Below, one piece after another: positions 37,012-45,830 of a stretch of 64,000 bases of DNA (its first letter is position 1; each line of letters opens with the position of its first letter). The stretch covers positions 1 to 64,000 of the forward strand of contig NZ_CADO01000001.1 in the NCBI RefSeq assembly GCF_000285275.1, read 5' to 3'. The notes under the pieces are model-generated. The model made no database searches. It had not been told where the DNA came from and saw only the letters and a list, made by a program, of their open reading frames with translations. Made by a program: the position numbers and the translations under genes. This DNA is from Acetobacter pasteurianus subsp. pasteurianus LMG 1262 = NBRC 106471. GTDB lineage: Bacteria; Pseudomonadota; Alphaproteobacteria; Acetobacterales; Acetobacteraceae.

Positions 37012-38175
37012 TTACGCTACACTGCGCACCCGCAAGACAGCCTGCGCCAAATTGTCTGCCGCGCGTTCTGCTTCGGCGGCTGAGGTAAAACGTCCGGGAG
37101 ACAGACGCAAGCTTCTTCCCGCTTCTTCTCTACTCAATCCCATTGCTTCCAGCACATAAGATGGGGCCAGTTCTGCCGAAGAACAGGCTGAACCCAAAGA
37201 AACAGCAAGATCAGGCATAACCGCCACAATATCCAGCGCAGAAACCCCTGCGGGCAAACGCAGATTAAAAATACCCGGCAAACGTGGTGCCGCTGCTGCG
37301 TTAACCTCACACCCCGGCAACACGGCATCCAGCCTGTTTAGAAAAACGCGCTGCAACATAGATAAATGCTCAAAGCCGATATCCAGCTCCTGCTTTGCAA
37401 TCTGGCAGGCCTCCCCAAAAGCAGCCACCAGAAAACCGGGGACGGTGCCAGAACGTACACCTCGTTCCTGCCCTCCACCAGAAAACAGCGGCGCCAAACG
37501 TACCCTAGGCCGACGCCGCACAAACAATGCCCCAGCACCTTTGGGGCCATACAGCTTGTGGCTGGAAACAGAAGCCAGAGCCAAGCCCCAAGCGTGCACA
37601 TCTACAGGAATTTTTCCTGCGGTCTGCGCCAGATCAGAATGCAGTAAAGCGCCTGCCTCATTCACCAAGCGGCTCAAAACAGGCATGTCTTGCAGCACGC
37701 CTGTTTCATTATTAGCTGCCATAATGGAAACAAGGGCTGTGGGCACTTTTAACGCCTCTTGCAGCACAGATGGATGAAGCAGGCCGTTAACATCTACTGG
37801 CAGCACAACAGGTTCAAACCCTTCCTGCGCCAGATCCCGCACGCTTTCCAGAACACATTTGTGCTCTGTTGCTACAGTTATAACGCGTTTGCGCGGGCTG
37901 CCCTGTGCAGCCAGATGGCGCACAGCCCCTTTAATGGCTAGATTGTTGGCCTCTGTAGCACCTGATGTGAAAATGATTTCCTTCGCATCTGCCCCTATCA
38001 GGCTAGCGACCTGGTTACGCGCATGTGCCACTCTGTCTGCTGCGCGCATACCCGCTTCGTGCGTTGTGCTGTGCGGATTACCATTTTCATGGTCCAGAAC
38101 ATCCAGCAACACCGCACGTACACGCGGGTCACACGGTGTGGTGGCTGCATGATCAAAATAAATGGAAGAAGCCAT
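37012..38175 (-). CDS. Cysteine desulfurase (IscS/NifS-like), copy 1
   Basis: PLP enzyme (387 residues from ATG 38175) that takes sulfur from cysteine as a protein persulfide. It opens [15 protein letters not shown]; the PLP lysine is in [17 protein letters not shown]; the catalytic Cys lies in [17 protein letters not shown]. The paralogue follows the same pattern 8 bp upstream (38184-39341), so the two form a tandem pair. Likely sulfur donor for MnmA or Fe-S clusters. Which one is the main IscS cannot be told from sequence. Confidence 0.93.
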   Translation of the reverse strand: MASSIYFDHAATTPCDPRVRAVLLDVLDHENGNPHSTTHEAGMRAADRVAHARNQVASLIGADAKEIIFTSGATEANNLAIKGAVRHLAAQGSPRKRVITVATEHKCVLESVRDLAQEGFEPVVLPVDVNGLLHPSVLQEALKVPTALVSIMAANNETGVLQDMPVLSRLVNEAGALLHSDLAQTAGKIPVDVHAWGLALASVSSHKLYGPKGAGALFVRRRPRVRLAPLFSGGGQERGVRSGTVPGFLVAAFGEACQIAKQELDIGFEHLSMLQRVFLNRLDAVLPGCEVNAAAAPRLPGIFNLRLPAGVSALDIVAVMPDLAVSLGSACSSAELAPSYVLEAMGLSREEAGRSLRLSPGRFTSAAEAERAADNLAQAVLRVRSVA

Positions 38176-38183
38176 GATCGAAA

Positions 38184-39341
38184 TTACACCACAGAATCCA
38201 CAAGCCCAATAGCTGCCGGGCTTTGCGCCATACGAGTGTAAGATTCTATAAAGCGGGCAACATCCTGCTCTGTCACATTCCAAGGCAAGGAAACGCGCAA
38301 AGCTTGCCCAGCCAAGTCGCCTGCACCCATAGCTTTCAACACGTGTGAAAACGCCACTTTGCCGGAAGAACAAGCAGAGCCAGCCGAAACACAAATACCG
38401 TCCAGATCCAACCGCATGAGCTGTGCCTGAGCGCGCTTGCCCGGCAATGCCAGAGAGGTGGTATTATTCAGGCGTGGTACATCTGCCCCAAACACTTTTG
38501 CACCTGCGGCCACAGCTACCTGCTCAATACTATTTCGCAACGGGGCCAAGTCTCGCGGTTGTTCCAGCGCTGCGCCCAAGGCTGCGGCCAATCCTGCAAT
38601 GGCAGGTAGCGGAGGTGTGCCGCCACGGCGGCCCTGTTCCTGCCCGCCACCTTCGAATATTGGCAGCACACGTGCGGGTGCCGGGCCACGCAACAACAAA
38701 GCCCCAGCCCCTTTTGGCCCACCCATTTTGTGGCCTGAGCACGCAAGGCTATCGATTCCGCTTTGTTCAACAGAAAGTGGCAGGCGCCCTGCTGTCTGCA
38801 CGGCATCGACGTGCAAATGCGCGCCATACTTCCGGCACAGCAAAACCACATCATCAATCGGGTGCAGCACGCCTGTTTCATTATTGGCCAGCATCAAACA
38901 CACAAAGGCAGGTGTTTCGTCCTGCGCCAGTGCCTGTTCCAGCTTGTCCAGTTGCACCTGACCGTTGGCATCCACATCCAACCATACCACTTGCGCATCT
39001 TCTGGCGCACCTTTGCGCACAGCATCATGCTCTGTACGGCCGATCAGGAATCGGCGTCCTTGGCCGAGTCCCCTCATCGCCAGCACATTGGCTTCTGTGC
39101 CACCTGATGTGAAAATACAGTTTAACGGCGCTACATCCAGATAACGTGCAACTGTATTACGGGCTTGTTCCAACAAAGCGCGGGCCTTACGACCAGCCCG
39201 ATGCACGGATGATGGATTTCCTGTTAAATCAGCAGCTTCCAGCAAGGCTTCCCGCGCTTGGGGGCGCAACGGCTCTGTTGCATTGGCGTCCAGATAAACC
39301 ACACCTGAACCACTGCTGTTTCTTTCTGTTCTGCTTGTCAT
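38184..39341 (-). CDS. Cysteine desulfurase (IscS/NifS-like), copy 2
   Basis: 385 residues from ATG 39341, with GGGG upstream. It opens VVYLDANATEPLRPQ instead of the usual DHAATTP, has the PLP lysine in [19 protein letters not shown] and the catalytic Cys in SAGSACSSGKVAFSHVLK. It is clearly diverged from copy 1 across most of its length, so the duplication is old. It is first in a run of six co-directional genes: two desulfurases, ferredoxin, mnmA, GST and glycosyltransferase. Confidence 0.93.
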   Translation of the reverse strand: MTSRTERNSSGSGVVYLDANATEPLRPQAREALLEAADLTGNPSSVHRAGRKARALLEQARNTVARYLDVAPLNCIFTSGGTEANVLAMRGLGQGRRFLIGRTEHDAVRKGAPEDAQVVWLDVDANGQVQLDKLEQALAQDETPAFVCLMLANNETGVLHPIDDVVLLCRKYGAHLHVDAVQTAGRLPLSVEQSGIDSLACSGHKMGGPKGAGALLLRGPAPARVLPIFEGGGQEQGRRGGTPPLPAIAGLAAALGAALEQPRDLAPLRNSIEQVAVAAGAKVFGADVPRLNNTTSLALPGKRAQAQLMRLDLDGICVSAGSACSSGKVAFSHVLKAMGAGDLAGQALRVSLPWNVTEQDVARFIESYTRMAQSPAAIGLVDSVV

Positions 39342-39368
39342 GATGCCCCGAATCAGATCGCCTGCCAC

Positions 39369-39637
39369 ACAGACATGCCATACCCAAAAGGGCTAAAAAC
39401 AGCCATTATAACGATTTATGTGGAAATCTTGGCCGCACAGCCGCTATAGAAAGCCGCATGGTCAACACCACGAGGTGCAGCATGCCCCATCACGCTGGGA
39501 GAAAAGACTTCCCCCACGCATTACGATCTCCACGGAATCTTGGTGCATGATTATGCCTGTGTCTTCCCCAAGGTCAACGGCAGAAAACATCTTCTGCTAT
39601 TTTCTCTACACACCAGAGACACCATATACCTGAAGAA
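39369..39637. other. Gene-free intergenic stretch
   Basis: No coding sequence with a plausible start and ribosome-binding site is seen. It must carry the promoter for the desulfurase cluster on the minus strand. A 71-codon frame on the plus strand (39418-39633) looks random. Confidence 0.5.
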
Positions 39638-39678
39638 CCTTTGTTTTCCGTTTTCTCCCCACAAACGGAAAACAAAGG
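39638..39678. repeat. 16-bp perfect inverted repeat (long hairpin)
   Basis: CCTTTGTTTTCCGTTT (39638-39653) and AAACGGAAAACAAAGG (39663-39678), 9-nt loop. It lies 137 bp upstream of the hydrolase ATG and 297 bp before the desulfurase start. No U-tract follows on either strand, so it is not a clear terminator. Confidence 0.75.
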
Positions 39679-39768
39679 AGTGTTGAACATTTAACTGCGT
39701 GGCCTCTGCCCCGCATGGCCTGATTGGAAACGCGGCATCGTTTTTAACCAGACCTGTTTACAGAACCC

Positions 39769-39796
39769 GGAAACGTCATGCCCACGGACGTTTTCC
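39769..39796 (+). promoter_or_regulatory. Leader hairpin before the alpha/beta hydrolase
   Basis: GGAAACGTC (39769-39777) pairs with GACGTTTTCC (39787-39796) with one bulged T, 19 bp before the ATG. It may affect translation of the hydrolase; function unknown. Confidence 0.4.
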
Positions 39797-39815
39797 ATGA
39801 TCAAGCGGAACCCGA

Positions 39816-40481
39816 ATGCCAGAGGTTATGTTTGCCGGCCCTGATGGTCGTCTTGAAGGGCGCTATCACCATTCAAACGAGCCCAACGCCCCGCTTGCCC
39901 TCGTGCTGCACCCTCACCCGCTGCACGGCGGCACCATGAACAACCGCATTACCTATGCGCTGTATCGCACGTTCGAAAAGATGGGCTTTTCCGTCATGCG
40001 TTACAATTCGCGCGGGGTCGGCCGTTCTCAGGGGCGGTTTGATGGCGGTATTGGCGAAATTTCAGATGCCGCCGCAGCACTAGACTGGATGCAGATGGTT
40101 AACCCCAATGCCAGCGGGCTGTGGATTGCCGGTTATTCTTTTGGCGCTTTTGTTGGCATGCAGTTGCTGATGCGCCGCCCGGAAATTACCGGCTGGATCA
40201 GCATTGCACCACCTGCCGCGCATTATGATTTCGGCTTTCTGGCACCATGCCCCTGCGGTGGCCTGATGATTGCTGGCGGCAAGGATGATATGGCTCCAGA
40301 GCCTGCCATTCATAAACTGGTAGATAAGCTGAACACCCAAAAGGGTGTAACGGTTGATTACCGGGTTTTCCCCGAAGCGGATCATATCTTTGCCAAGCAG
40401 GTAGATAAGATCACCAACGCGGTGGAAGACCACGTAACCAAAGCCATGGCACACCACAACATGCCTTTGGCGGCAGACTAA
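39816..40481 (+). CDS. Alpha/beta hydrolase, conserved alphaproteobacterial type
   Basis: 221 residues. It opens PEVMFAGPDGRLEGRYH; the oxyanion region is LHPHPLHGGTMNN; the nucleophile elbow is IAGYSFGAFVG with the likely Ser; Asp and His are in AGGKDDMAPEP and FPEADHIFAKQ. This subfamily is widespread in alphaproteobacteria, often near cysteine desulfurase genes, but its substrate is not known. It is divergent from the desulfurase cluster across a 447-bp gap holding two hairpins. Confidence 0.82.
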   Translation: MPEVMFAGPDGRLEGRYHHSNEPNAPLALVLHPHPLHGGTMNNRITYALYRTFEKMGFSVMRYNSRGVGRSQGRFDGGIGEISDAAAALDWMQMVNPNASGLWIAGYSFGAFVGMQLLMRRPEITGWISIAPPAAHYDFGFLAPCPCGGLMIAGGKDDMAPEPAIHKLVDKLNTQKGVTVDYRVFPEADHIFAKQVDKITNAVEDHVTKAMAHHNMPLAAD

Positions 40482-40493
40482 AAAGCCGCTTTA

Positions 40494-40527
40494 CTGCTGC
40501 CAGCCGTTTCTTATGGGCTGGCAGCAG
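40494..40527. terminator. Hairpin between the hydrolase and trmJ genes
   Basis: CTGCTGCCAGCC (40494-40505) pairs perfectly with GGCTGGCAGCAG (40516-40527), 12 bp with a 10-nt loop. It lies between convergent genes; U-tracts are weak on both sides, but the stem is strong. Confidence 0.6.
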
Positions 40528-40548
40528 ATACCTTGCCTTTAAAAAATA

Positions 40549-41319
40549 TCAGTCTTTCCGGCGTGGATGTGCCAGTTCTCGCACAACGCCATGTAGCGTG
40601 CGCAGTTCCTGCTCAGTGACTTCGCCGCGTGTGAAAAAGTGGCGGAGGTTCCGCACCATACCGGGGCGCTTCTGCTCATTTCGCAGAAAACCGCAGTCAT
40701 CCAGCTCACGCTCCAGATGTTGCAGAAAATTCTCCAGCTCCCCTTTGGTCACCACATGAGTCTCGTTCGTCATGAGTTCACGCGGGGGTGTCTGATCCTC
40801 TGCCATCCACCATTCATACGCCATGATCATGACGGCCTGCGCCAGATTGAGCGACATAAAAGCCGGGTTAAGCGGATAACGAATAAGCGCATCTGCCCGC
40901 GCCATATCTTCATTATCCAGGCCAGCACGTTCGGGGCCAAACATCAGGCCTACCTTTAACCCACGCCCTGTTGCCGCGCGTAACTCTGCTGCACCTCCGC
41001 GGGCCGTTAAAACTGGCTTGATGATATGCCGCGGGCGTGGGCACGTTGCATAGACATGGTGCAAGTCTGCCACGGCATCATCTACACTTTCATGCACTGT
41101 TGCAGCTTCCAGAATCCGATCTGCTCCGGAAGAGGTACGCCATGCACGCTCTTGCGGCCATCCATCCCGCGGGCTGACAAGCCGCAAATGAAAAAGGCCG
41201 CCATTGGCCATGGCGCGCGCTGTGGTGCCAATATTTTCCGCCATTTGCGGACGTACCAGAATAACAACAGGCGTATTACCTATTGGCTCCAGAGGCGCCC
41301 CCCCATCCCGACCGGTCAT
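40549..41319 (-). CDS. trmJ: TrmH/SpoU family RNA methyltransferase (TrmJ-like)
   Basis: 256 residues; SPOUT-fold 2'-O-ribose methyltransferase, TrmJ type, acting on tRNA position 32. Motifs: PVVILVRPQMAENIGTTARA at the N-terminus, VGLMFGPERAGLDNEDMARA, and YPLNPAFMSLNLAQAVMIMA, which form the knotted SAM site. The C-terminal extension has an RNA-binding feel. Its ATG overlaps the cysS stop (ATGA), so the two genes are translated together. Confidence 0.9.
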   Translation of the reverse strand: MTGRDGGAPLEPIGNTPVVILVRPQMAENIGTTARAMANGGLFHLRLVSPRDGWPQERAWRTSSGADRILEAATVHESVDDAVADLHHVYATCPRPRHIIKPVLTARGGAAELRAATGRGLKVGLMFGPERAGLDNEDMARADALIRYPLNPAFMSLNLAQAVMIMAYEWWMAEDQTPPRELMTNETHVVTKGELENFLQHLERELDDCGFLRNEQKRPGMVRNLRHFFTRGEVTEQELRTLHGVVRELAHPRRKD

Positions 41320-42686
41320 GCCCGCCTCCAGCTTGTGCCATCTTTGGTATCTTCCAGCACAATGCCCTGAGCCTGAAGCTGATCACGCAGCGCATCTGCC
41401 TTTGCAAAATCGCGCGCTTTGCGGGCCACCAGACGTTCGTTAATCAGGGCCTCAATGGCCGTATCTTCATCAGAGGCATCGCCTTTAAACCACTGTTCCG
41501 GGTCACCCTGCAAAAGCCCCAGCATGCCTGCACCCGCTTTAAGAGCACCTGCGGCCTGCCTGTCTCCTGCCAGAGCCTGCGCTGCAAGAGCGTGCAGTTC
41601 TGCAATGGCTTTAGGTGTGTTCAGATCATCTGCCAGAGCTTGCATCACGCCCTCCGGCACATCCGTTTCGGGCACAGGACCTGCAGCAAGGGCACGGTAG
41701 AACCGATCCAGCGTTTTACGTGCTTCCTGCAAACCGGCCTGCGTATAATTCAGGGTGGAGCGATAATGTGCTCCTAACAGCAATAGCCGCAGAGCTTCTG
41801 CCGGAGCCTGTGCCAGCACATCCCGAATGGTGAGGAAATTGCCCAAAGACTTGGACATTTTCTCGCCCTCAACCAGCAGCATGGCATTATGCACCCAGTA
41901 ATTGGCAAACTTGCCATGAGGGAAGCAGCACAGGCTCTGGGCACGTTCGTTTTCATGATGAGGGAACAAAAGGTCTGATCCACCACCATGAATATCAAAG
42001 CTATCTCCCAGATAACGGTGAGACATAGCGGAACATTCAATATGCCAGCCCGGTCGGCCACGGCCCCAAGGACTATCCCACCCTGGCTGATCTGCGTCCG
42101 ATGGTTTCCACAGCACAAAATCACCCGGCGCTTTTTTGTAGGGAGCAACCTCTACACGTGCACCAGCTTCCAGCTCTTCGGGGTTGCGGCCAGAAAGTGC
42201 GCCATAGGACGGGAAGGAACCAACTGAAAACAGCACGTGGCCCTCGGCCTCATACGCGTGGCCGTTTTCAATCAGCCGCGCGATCATGGCCTGCATTTCA
42301 CCAATATTATGCGTGGCGCGCGGCTCTATATCCGGCGGCAGCACATTCATGGATGCCAGATCCTGATGGAACTCTTCCGTAGTGCGCTGGGTTAGAGAGC
42401 CAATATCCTCCCCATTCGCGCGGGCTCGTGCGGTAATTTTGTCATCAACATCCGTGATGTTCCGCACAAATGTCACGCGCGGATAAACATGCCGCAGCAG
42501 GCGCACCAGCACATCTGCCGTAAGCATGGCCCGCAAATTGCCAATATGCGCCAAGTCATACACTGTTGGTCCACAGTAATAGACTTTTACGTGTGCCGGA
42601 TCGATTGGCGTAAACGGCACCGTGGCACGACTTTGGCTATCGTGCAGGGATAGAACTGGGTGAGGAGGAAGATGAGAGTGCGGCAT
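41316..42686 (-). CDS. cysS: Cysteine-tRNA ligase
   Basis: Charges tRNA-Cys; 456 residues from ATG 42686 (an upstream in-frame GTG at 42755 would add 23 residues that look unlike the family). Zinc-binding Cys in KVYYCGPTVYD, HIGH motif in DLAHIGNLRAM, the second zinc set in GWHIECSAMSHRYLG and HHENERAQS, and the KMSKS motif in VEGEKMSKSLGNF. Near-standard length. It precedes trmJ in one unit, and tRNA-Thr(TGT) lies divergently about 135 bp away. Confidence 0.96.
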   Translation of the reverse strand: MPHSHLPPHPVLSLHDSQSRATVPFTPIDPAHVKVYYCGPTVYDLAHIGNLRAMLTADVLVRLLRHVYPRVTFVRNITDVDDKITARARANGEDIGSLTQRTTEEFHQDLASMNVLPPDIEPRATHNIGEMQAMIARLIENGHAYEAEGHVLFSVGSFPSYGALSGRNPEELEAGARVEVAPYKKAPGDFVLWKPSDADQPGWDSPWGRGRPGWHIECSAMSHRYLGDSFDIHGGGSDLLFPHHENERAQSLCCFPHGKFANYWVHNAMLLVEGEKMSKSLGNFLTIRDVLAQAPAEALRLLLLGAHYRSTLNYTQAGLQEARKTLDRFYRALAAGPVPETDVPEGVMQALADDLNTPKAIAELHALAAQALAGDRQAAGALKAGAGMLGLLQGDPEQWFKGDASDEDTAIEALINERLVARKARDFAKADALRDQLQAQGIVLEDTKDGTSWRRA

Positions 42687-42821
42687 GCAGCCTAGATGCG
42701 CCAGCAGCGGTTTGGATGCAATATCCTGCGAGCCCAAAAAACCTTTCATCAACACAAAAACAGGTCTTGACGAGTGGGGGTGGTTTCAGCTTAATTCTGC
42801 CCCTGCGAAATACGCATCAGT

Positions 42822-42896
42822 GCCCTTATAGCTCAGTGGTAGAGCAACCGCCTTGTAAGCGGTAGGTCGTGGGTTCAAATCCTACTGGGGGCACCA
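42822..42896 (+). tRNA. tRNA-Thr (anticodon TGT)
   Basis: A full cloverleaf: acceptor GCCCTTA/TGGGGGC with two G-U pairs, D arm GCTCAGTGGTAGAGC, anticodon arm ACCGC-CTTGTAA-GCGGT with TGT, T arm GTGGG-TTCAAAT-CCTAC, and encoded ACCA. It reads ACA and wobble Thr codons. Second Thr isoacceptor in this window. Confidence 0.97.
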
Positions 42897-42941
42897 CTTT
42901 TTCCCATTAAAAATTTGGCTATAAATGGCAGGTAGCCGGTT

Positions 42942-44279
42942 TTACGCGGCCACCCATCCATCCTGCTTGAGCGCAACACCAGCCAGATACAAGCTGCCAC
43001 AAATCAGCACTCTTGCATGCTGTTGAGGGTTTTGGGCCACCAGCGCATCCAGCGCATCAACCAGCGTTGGCCCTATCTGAGCCTTTCCGCCAGAAGCTTC
43101 CACAATTGCTTCCACCGGCAATGCCAAATGCTGCTGAGGCTCGCAAATAGCCCAAACGCTAGATGCAAATGGCAGCACCGGATTTAAAAAACCTGTGGCA
43201 TCCTTGGTCTGCTTCATCCCTACCAGCACGTGCAGAGGCTGATCTTTCCAGTGTGCCAGCTCCTGCGCCAACGCATTGCCTGCCCCGGGGTTATGGCCAC
43301 CATCCAACCAAAGTTCCCAGCCCTCCGGCAAATGAGAAGCCAACTTGCCGTGGAGTTGCTGCATACGTGCAGGCCAGCTCACGCGGCCAATGCCCTGCCA
43401 TGCCTGTTCCGGCACATGCAGGCCGGAAACACGCAAGGCTTCTACAGCAAGGCCTACATTTTCAACCTGCCACGCCCCAACCAATGCTGGCTGCGGTAAT
43501 GTGAGCTCTCCGGCCTTATCTGCAAATCTCAGCTCAGCCGTACCCGACTCCGCATCATTCTGCGGAGAAATCGACCATTCTGCCCCACGCCGATAAAGCG
43601 GCGCACCCACCTTATCAGCCTGTGCTTGCAAAACCTTCATAACCGCTTCTGGCTGATTGCCTGTTACGGCAGGCACGCCGGGCTTGAAAATACCGGCTTT
43701 TTCTCCGGCAATAGCTTCCAGTGTGTCGCCCAGAAACGCCTCGTGATCACGCGAGACAGAGGTGACAATACACGCAGCAGGTTTACGCAGCACATTGGTG
43801 GCATCACACCGGCCACCCAGCCCTACTTCAATAATCGCCAGATCTGCCGGGTGGCGGGAAAAAAGCAGAAAGCCAGCAGCTGTCAGAACTTCAAAGACGG
43901 TAATGGGTGCGCCATCATTCACCCGCTCGATCTCTTCCAGCGTGGCAACCAGTTCCGATTCGCTCACCAGCTTACCGGCGATACGAAACCGCTCCGTCAC
44001 ATCCACCAGATGCGGGGATGTCATCACATGCACACGCCAGCCTGCGGCCTCACCAATAGCGCGTAAAGTCGCGCACGTGCTGCCCTTCCCGTTTGTACCA
44101 GCAACATGGATAACTGGAGGCAGCTTTTCTTCCGGGTGCCCCAGCTTTGCCAGCAGTGCTTCCAGCCGCCCCAAGGAAAGATCAATCAGTGCTGGATACA
44201 GGTTATTCAGCCGTTCCAGCACCGCGCCTGTCCGGCCCGTAAATTCTGCTGTGGGGCCGGAAGCTGCTGCTTTTGTCAT
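42942..44279 (-). CDS. folC: Folylpolyglutamate synthase / dihydrofolate synthase
   Basis: Bifunctional ligase adding Glu to dihydropteroate and to folates, 445 residues. The Mur-ligase-like P-loop is HVAGTNGKGSTCATL; later VGLGGRCDATNVL and SVSRDHEAFLGDTLEAIAGE are family hallmarks, and LDGGHNPGAGNAL is the C-terminal signature. It lies 7 bp after accD, as in many alphaproteobacteria. Confidence 0.96.
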   Translation of the reverse strand: MTKAAASGPTAEFTGRTGAVLERLNNLYPALIDLSLGRLEALLAKLGHPEEKLPPVIHVAGTNGKGSTCATLRAIGEAAGWRVHVMTSPHLVDVTERFRIAGKLVSESELVATLEEIERVNDGAPITVFEVLTAAGFLLFSRHPADLAIIEVGLGGRCDATNVLRKPAACIVTSVSRDHEAFLGDTLEAIAGEKAGIFKPGVPAVTGNQPEAVMKVLQAQADKVGAPLYRRGAEWSISPQNDAESGTAELRFADKAGELTLPQPALVGAWQVENVGLAVEALRVSGLHVPEQAWQGIGRVSWPARMQQLHGKLASHLPEGWELWLDGGHNPGAGNALAQELAHWKDQPLHVLVGMKQTKDATGFLNPVLPFASSVWAICEPQQHLALPVEAIVEASGGKAQIGPTLVDALDALVAQNPQQHARVLICGSLYLAGVALKQDGWVAA

Positions 44280-44286
44280 GGAAGGA

Positions 44287-45192
44287 TTACTCTGCGGCGG
44301 CGGGAGCCGGTGCCTGCGGGCGCGGCGGCGGGGCTTTTACATCTGCTGGTGCATGCATCAGCAGCCCGATCACACGGGCCAATGTTGCGGGCACATCCTT
44401 ACGCTGCACCACCATATCCAGCATACCGTGATCCAGCAGGTATTCGGACCGCTGGAAGCCTTCAGGCAGCTTTTCGCGCACCGTGTCCTGAATAACGCGC
44501 GGGCCAGCAAAACCGATCAGCGCATTGGGTTCGGCCATCTGCACATCACCCAACATGGCAAAGGAGGCCGTAACCCCACCTGTGGTCGGGTTGGTCAGCA
44601 CCACAATATAAGGCAGCCCGGCTTCTTTAAGCATCTCAACAGCTACAGTAGTACGAGGCATCTGCATCAGGCTGATAACGCCTTCCTGCATACGCGCGCC
44701 ACCAGAAGCGGTGAAGATAACCAGGGGAGCCTTTTGAAGAATGGCCAATCGTGCTGCAGCCACAAAGCGCTCACCAAATGCAGCTCCCATGGTGCCTGCC
44801 ATGAATTCAAACGCCATTACGCCAACAACAGCCTGATGGCCGCCAATGGTGCCGTGGGCCACAATGAGCGATTCGTCCAGATGGCTTTTTGCGCGCGCAT
44901 CCTTAAGGCGATCTGTATATTTTTTCTGATCGCGGAACCCTAGCGGATCAACCGGAGCAGAAGGCAGCTCAATACGGGTGAAGTCTCCGTTATCAAACGT
45001 CCATTTCAGACGGTCCATAACCGGTGCACGCATGTGGTGCCCACAATGGGGGCACACATTCAATGCCTTGTGCAGCTCTTTGGTCAGAATCATCTGGCTG
45101 CATGAGTCACAGGTCGTCCACAGATTATCCGGCACATCCCGACGCAGCAGGCCGCGAATTTTGGGACGAACATATTCGGTGATCCAGCTCAT
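44287..45192 (-). CDS. accD: Acetyl-CoA carboxylase carboxyltransferase subunit beta
   Basis: Beta half of the carboxyltransferase that makes malonyl-CoA, 301 residues from ATG 45192 (MSWITEYVRPKIRG). The zinc ribbon has Cys pairs in TTCDSCSQM and NVCPHCGHHMRA. The crotonase-like domain includes SGGARMQEGVISLMQMPRT and NPTTGGVTASFAMLGD. The Pro/Ala-rich tail is typical. It is followed after 7 bp by folC. A hairpin (45239-45272) lies in its leader. Confidence 0.96.
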   Translation of the reverse strand: MSWITEYVRPKIRGLLRRDVPDNLWTTCDSCSQMILTKELHKALNVCPHCGHHMRAPVMDRLKWTFDNGDFTRIELPSAPVDPLGFRDQKKYTDRLKDARAKSHLDESLIVAHGTIGGHQAVVGVMAFEFMAGTMGAAFGERFVAAARLAILQKAPLVIFTASGGARMQEGVISLMQMPRTTVAVEMLKEAGLPYIVVLTNPTTGGVTASFAMLGDVQMAEPNALIGFAGPRVIQDTVREKLPEGFQRSEYLLDHGMLDMVVQRKDVPATLARVIGLLMHAPADVKAPPPRPQAPAPAAAE

Positions 45193-45238
45193 TTTGAACC
45201 CTGTGACTGCACAATACAAATTGCAGGGACAAATATAT

Positions 45239-45272
45239 GGCCCAGCACGCGTTGCATTACGCTGGCTGGGCC
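45239..45272 (-). promoter_or_regulatory. Leader hairpin upstream of accD
   Basis: GGCCCAGC (45239-45246) and GCTGGGCC (45265-45272) form an 8-bp GC-rich stem, 47 bp before the accD ATG. No U-tract follows on the minus strand. It may be part of the accD leader RNA. Confidence 0.35.
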
Positions 45273-45316
45273 TATCTGCCAAGTTTTATGAAAACCTACA
45301 GGCCAAATGCCCCTGC

Positions 45317-45360
45317 GGAAAATAAGCCTGAAGCTTGCAGTTTACCTTTAAGCTTCAGGC
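45317..45360 (-). terminator. Terminator of trxA
   Basis: GCCTGAAGCTT (45326-45336) pairs with AAGCTTCAGGC (45350-45360), 11 bp, and the minus strand continues as TTATTTT. It isolates trxA from accD. Confidence 0.85.
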
Positions 45361-45376
45361 CATATCGAAGCTCTGA

Positions 45377-45703
45377 TTACAGAGCGCCTTCAACCCATGC
45401 CTTCAACTGGCTTTTGGGCAGGGCACCTTGTTTTTTGTCTATGATCTGCCCATTGCGCACCAGCATAAGAGTTGGAATTGCCATTACGCCATATGCTGTT
45501 GGTGTTTCTGGGTTATCATCAATATTCACTTTGGCAACGGTTACCTTACCAGCAAACTCCTTGCCAATTTCTTCCAGCGCTGGACCAATCATCTTGCAAG
45601 GGCCGCACCATTCTGCCCAGAAATCTACCAGCACAAGGCCAGACGCCTTGAGAACATCTTTATCAAAGCTGGAATCGCTGACAGCAAGCGTGTGTTCACT
45701 CAT
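45377..45703 (-). CDS. trxA: Thioredoxin
   Basis: 108 residues from ATG 45703. Active site WCGPC in VDFWAEWCGPCKMIGPALEE; cis-Pro in VMAIPTLMLVRNG. A standard small cytoplasmic disulfide reductase of the Trx1 type. It stands alone between addA and its own terminator. The longer frame to 45730 lacks family support. Confidence 0.97.
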   Translation of the reverse strand: MSEHTLAVSDSSFDKDVLKASGLVLVDFWAEWCGPCKMIGPALEEIGKEFAGKVTVAKVNIDDNPETPTAYGVMAIPTLMLVRNGQIIDKKQGALPKSQLKAWVEGAL

Positions 45704-45830
45704 TTTCTGGTTCCTTAAACTCTCCGGCACGCGCCTGCATGCCGTGAACTGCCTTTACCAATACAGGGCAACAAGCTGAAACGGCTTTCTACCCAACTCT
45801 TCCTAACACTTAAGGTTGCGCTTGCTGCGG

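Noticed and set aside
39418-39633. 71-codon plus-strand frame in the intergenic gap
   Set aside because: Composition looks random, no ribosome-binding site, no family pattern.
43762-44943. 393-codon plus-strand frame across folC and accD
   Set aside because: Antisense to two clear conserved genes in operon arrangement.
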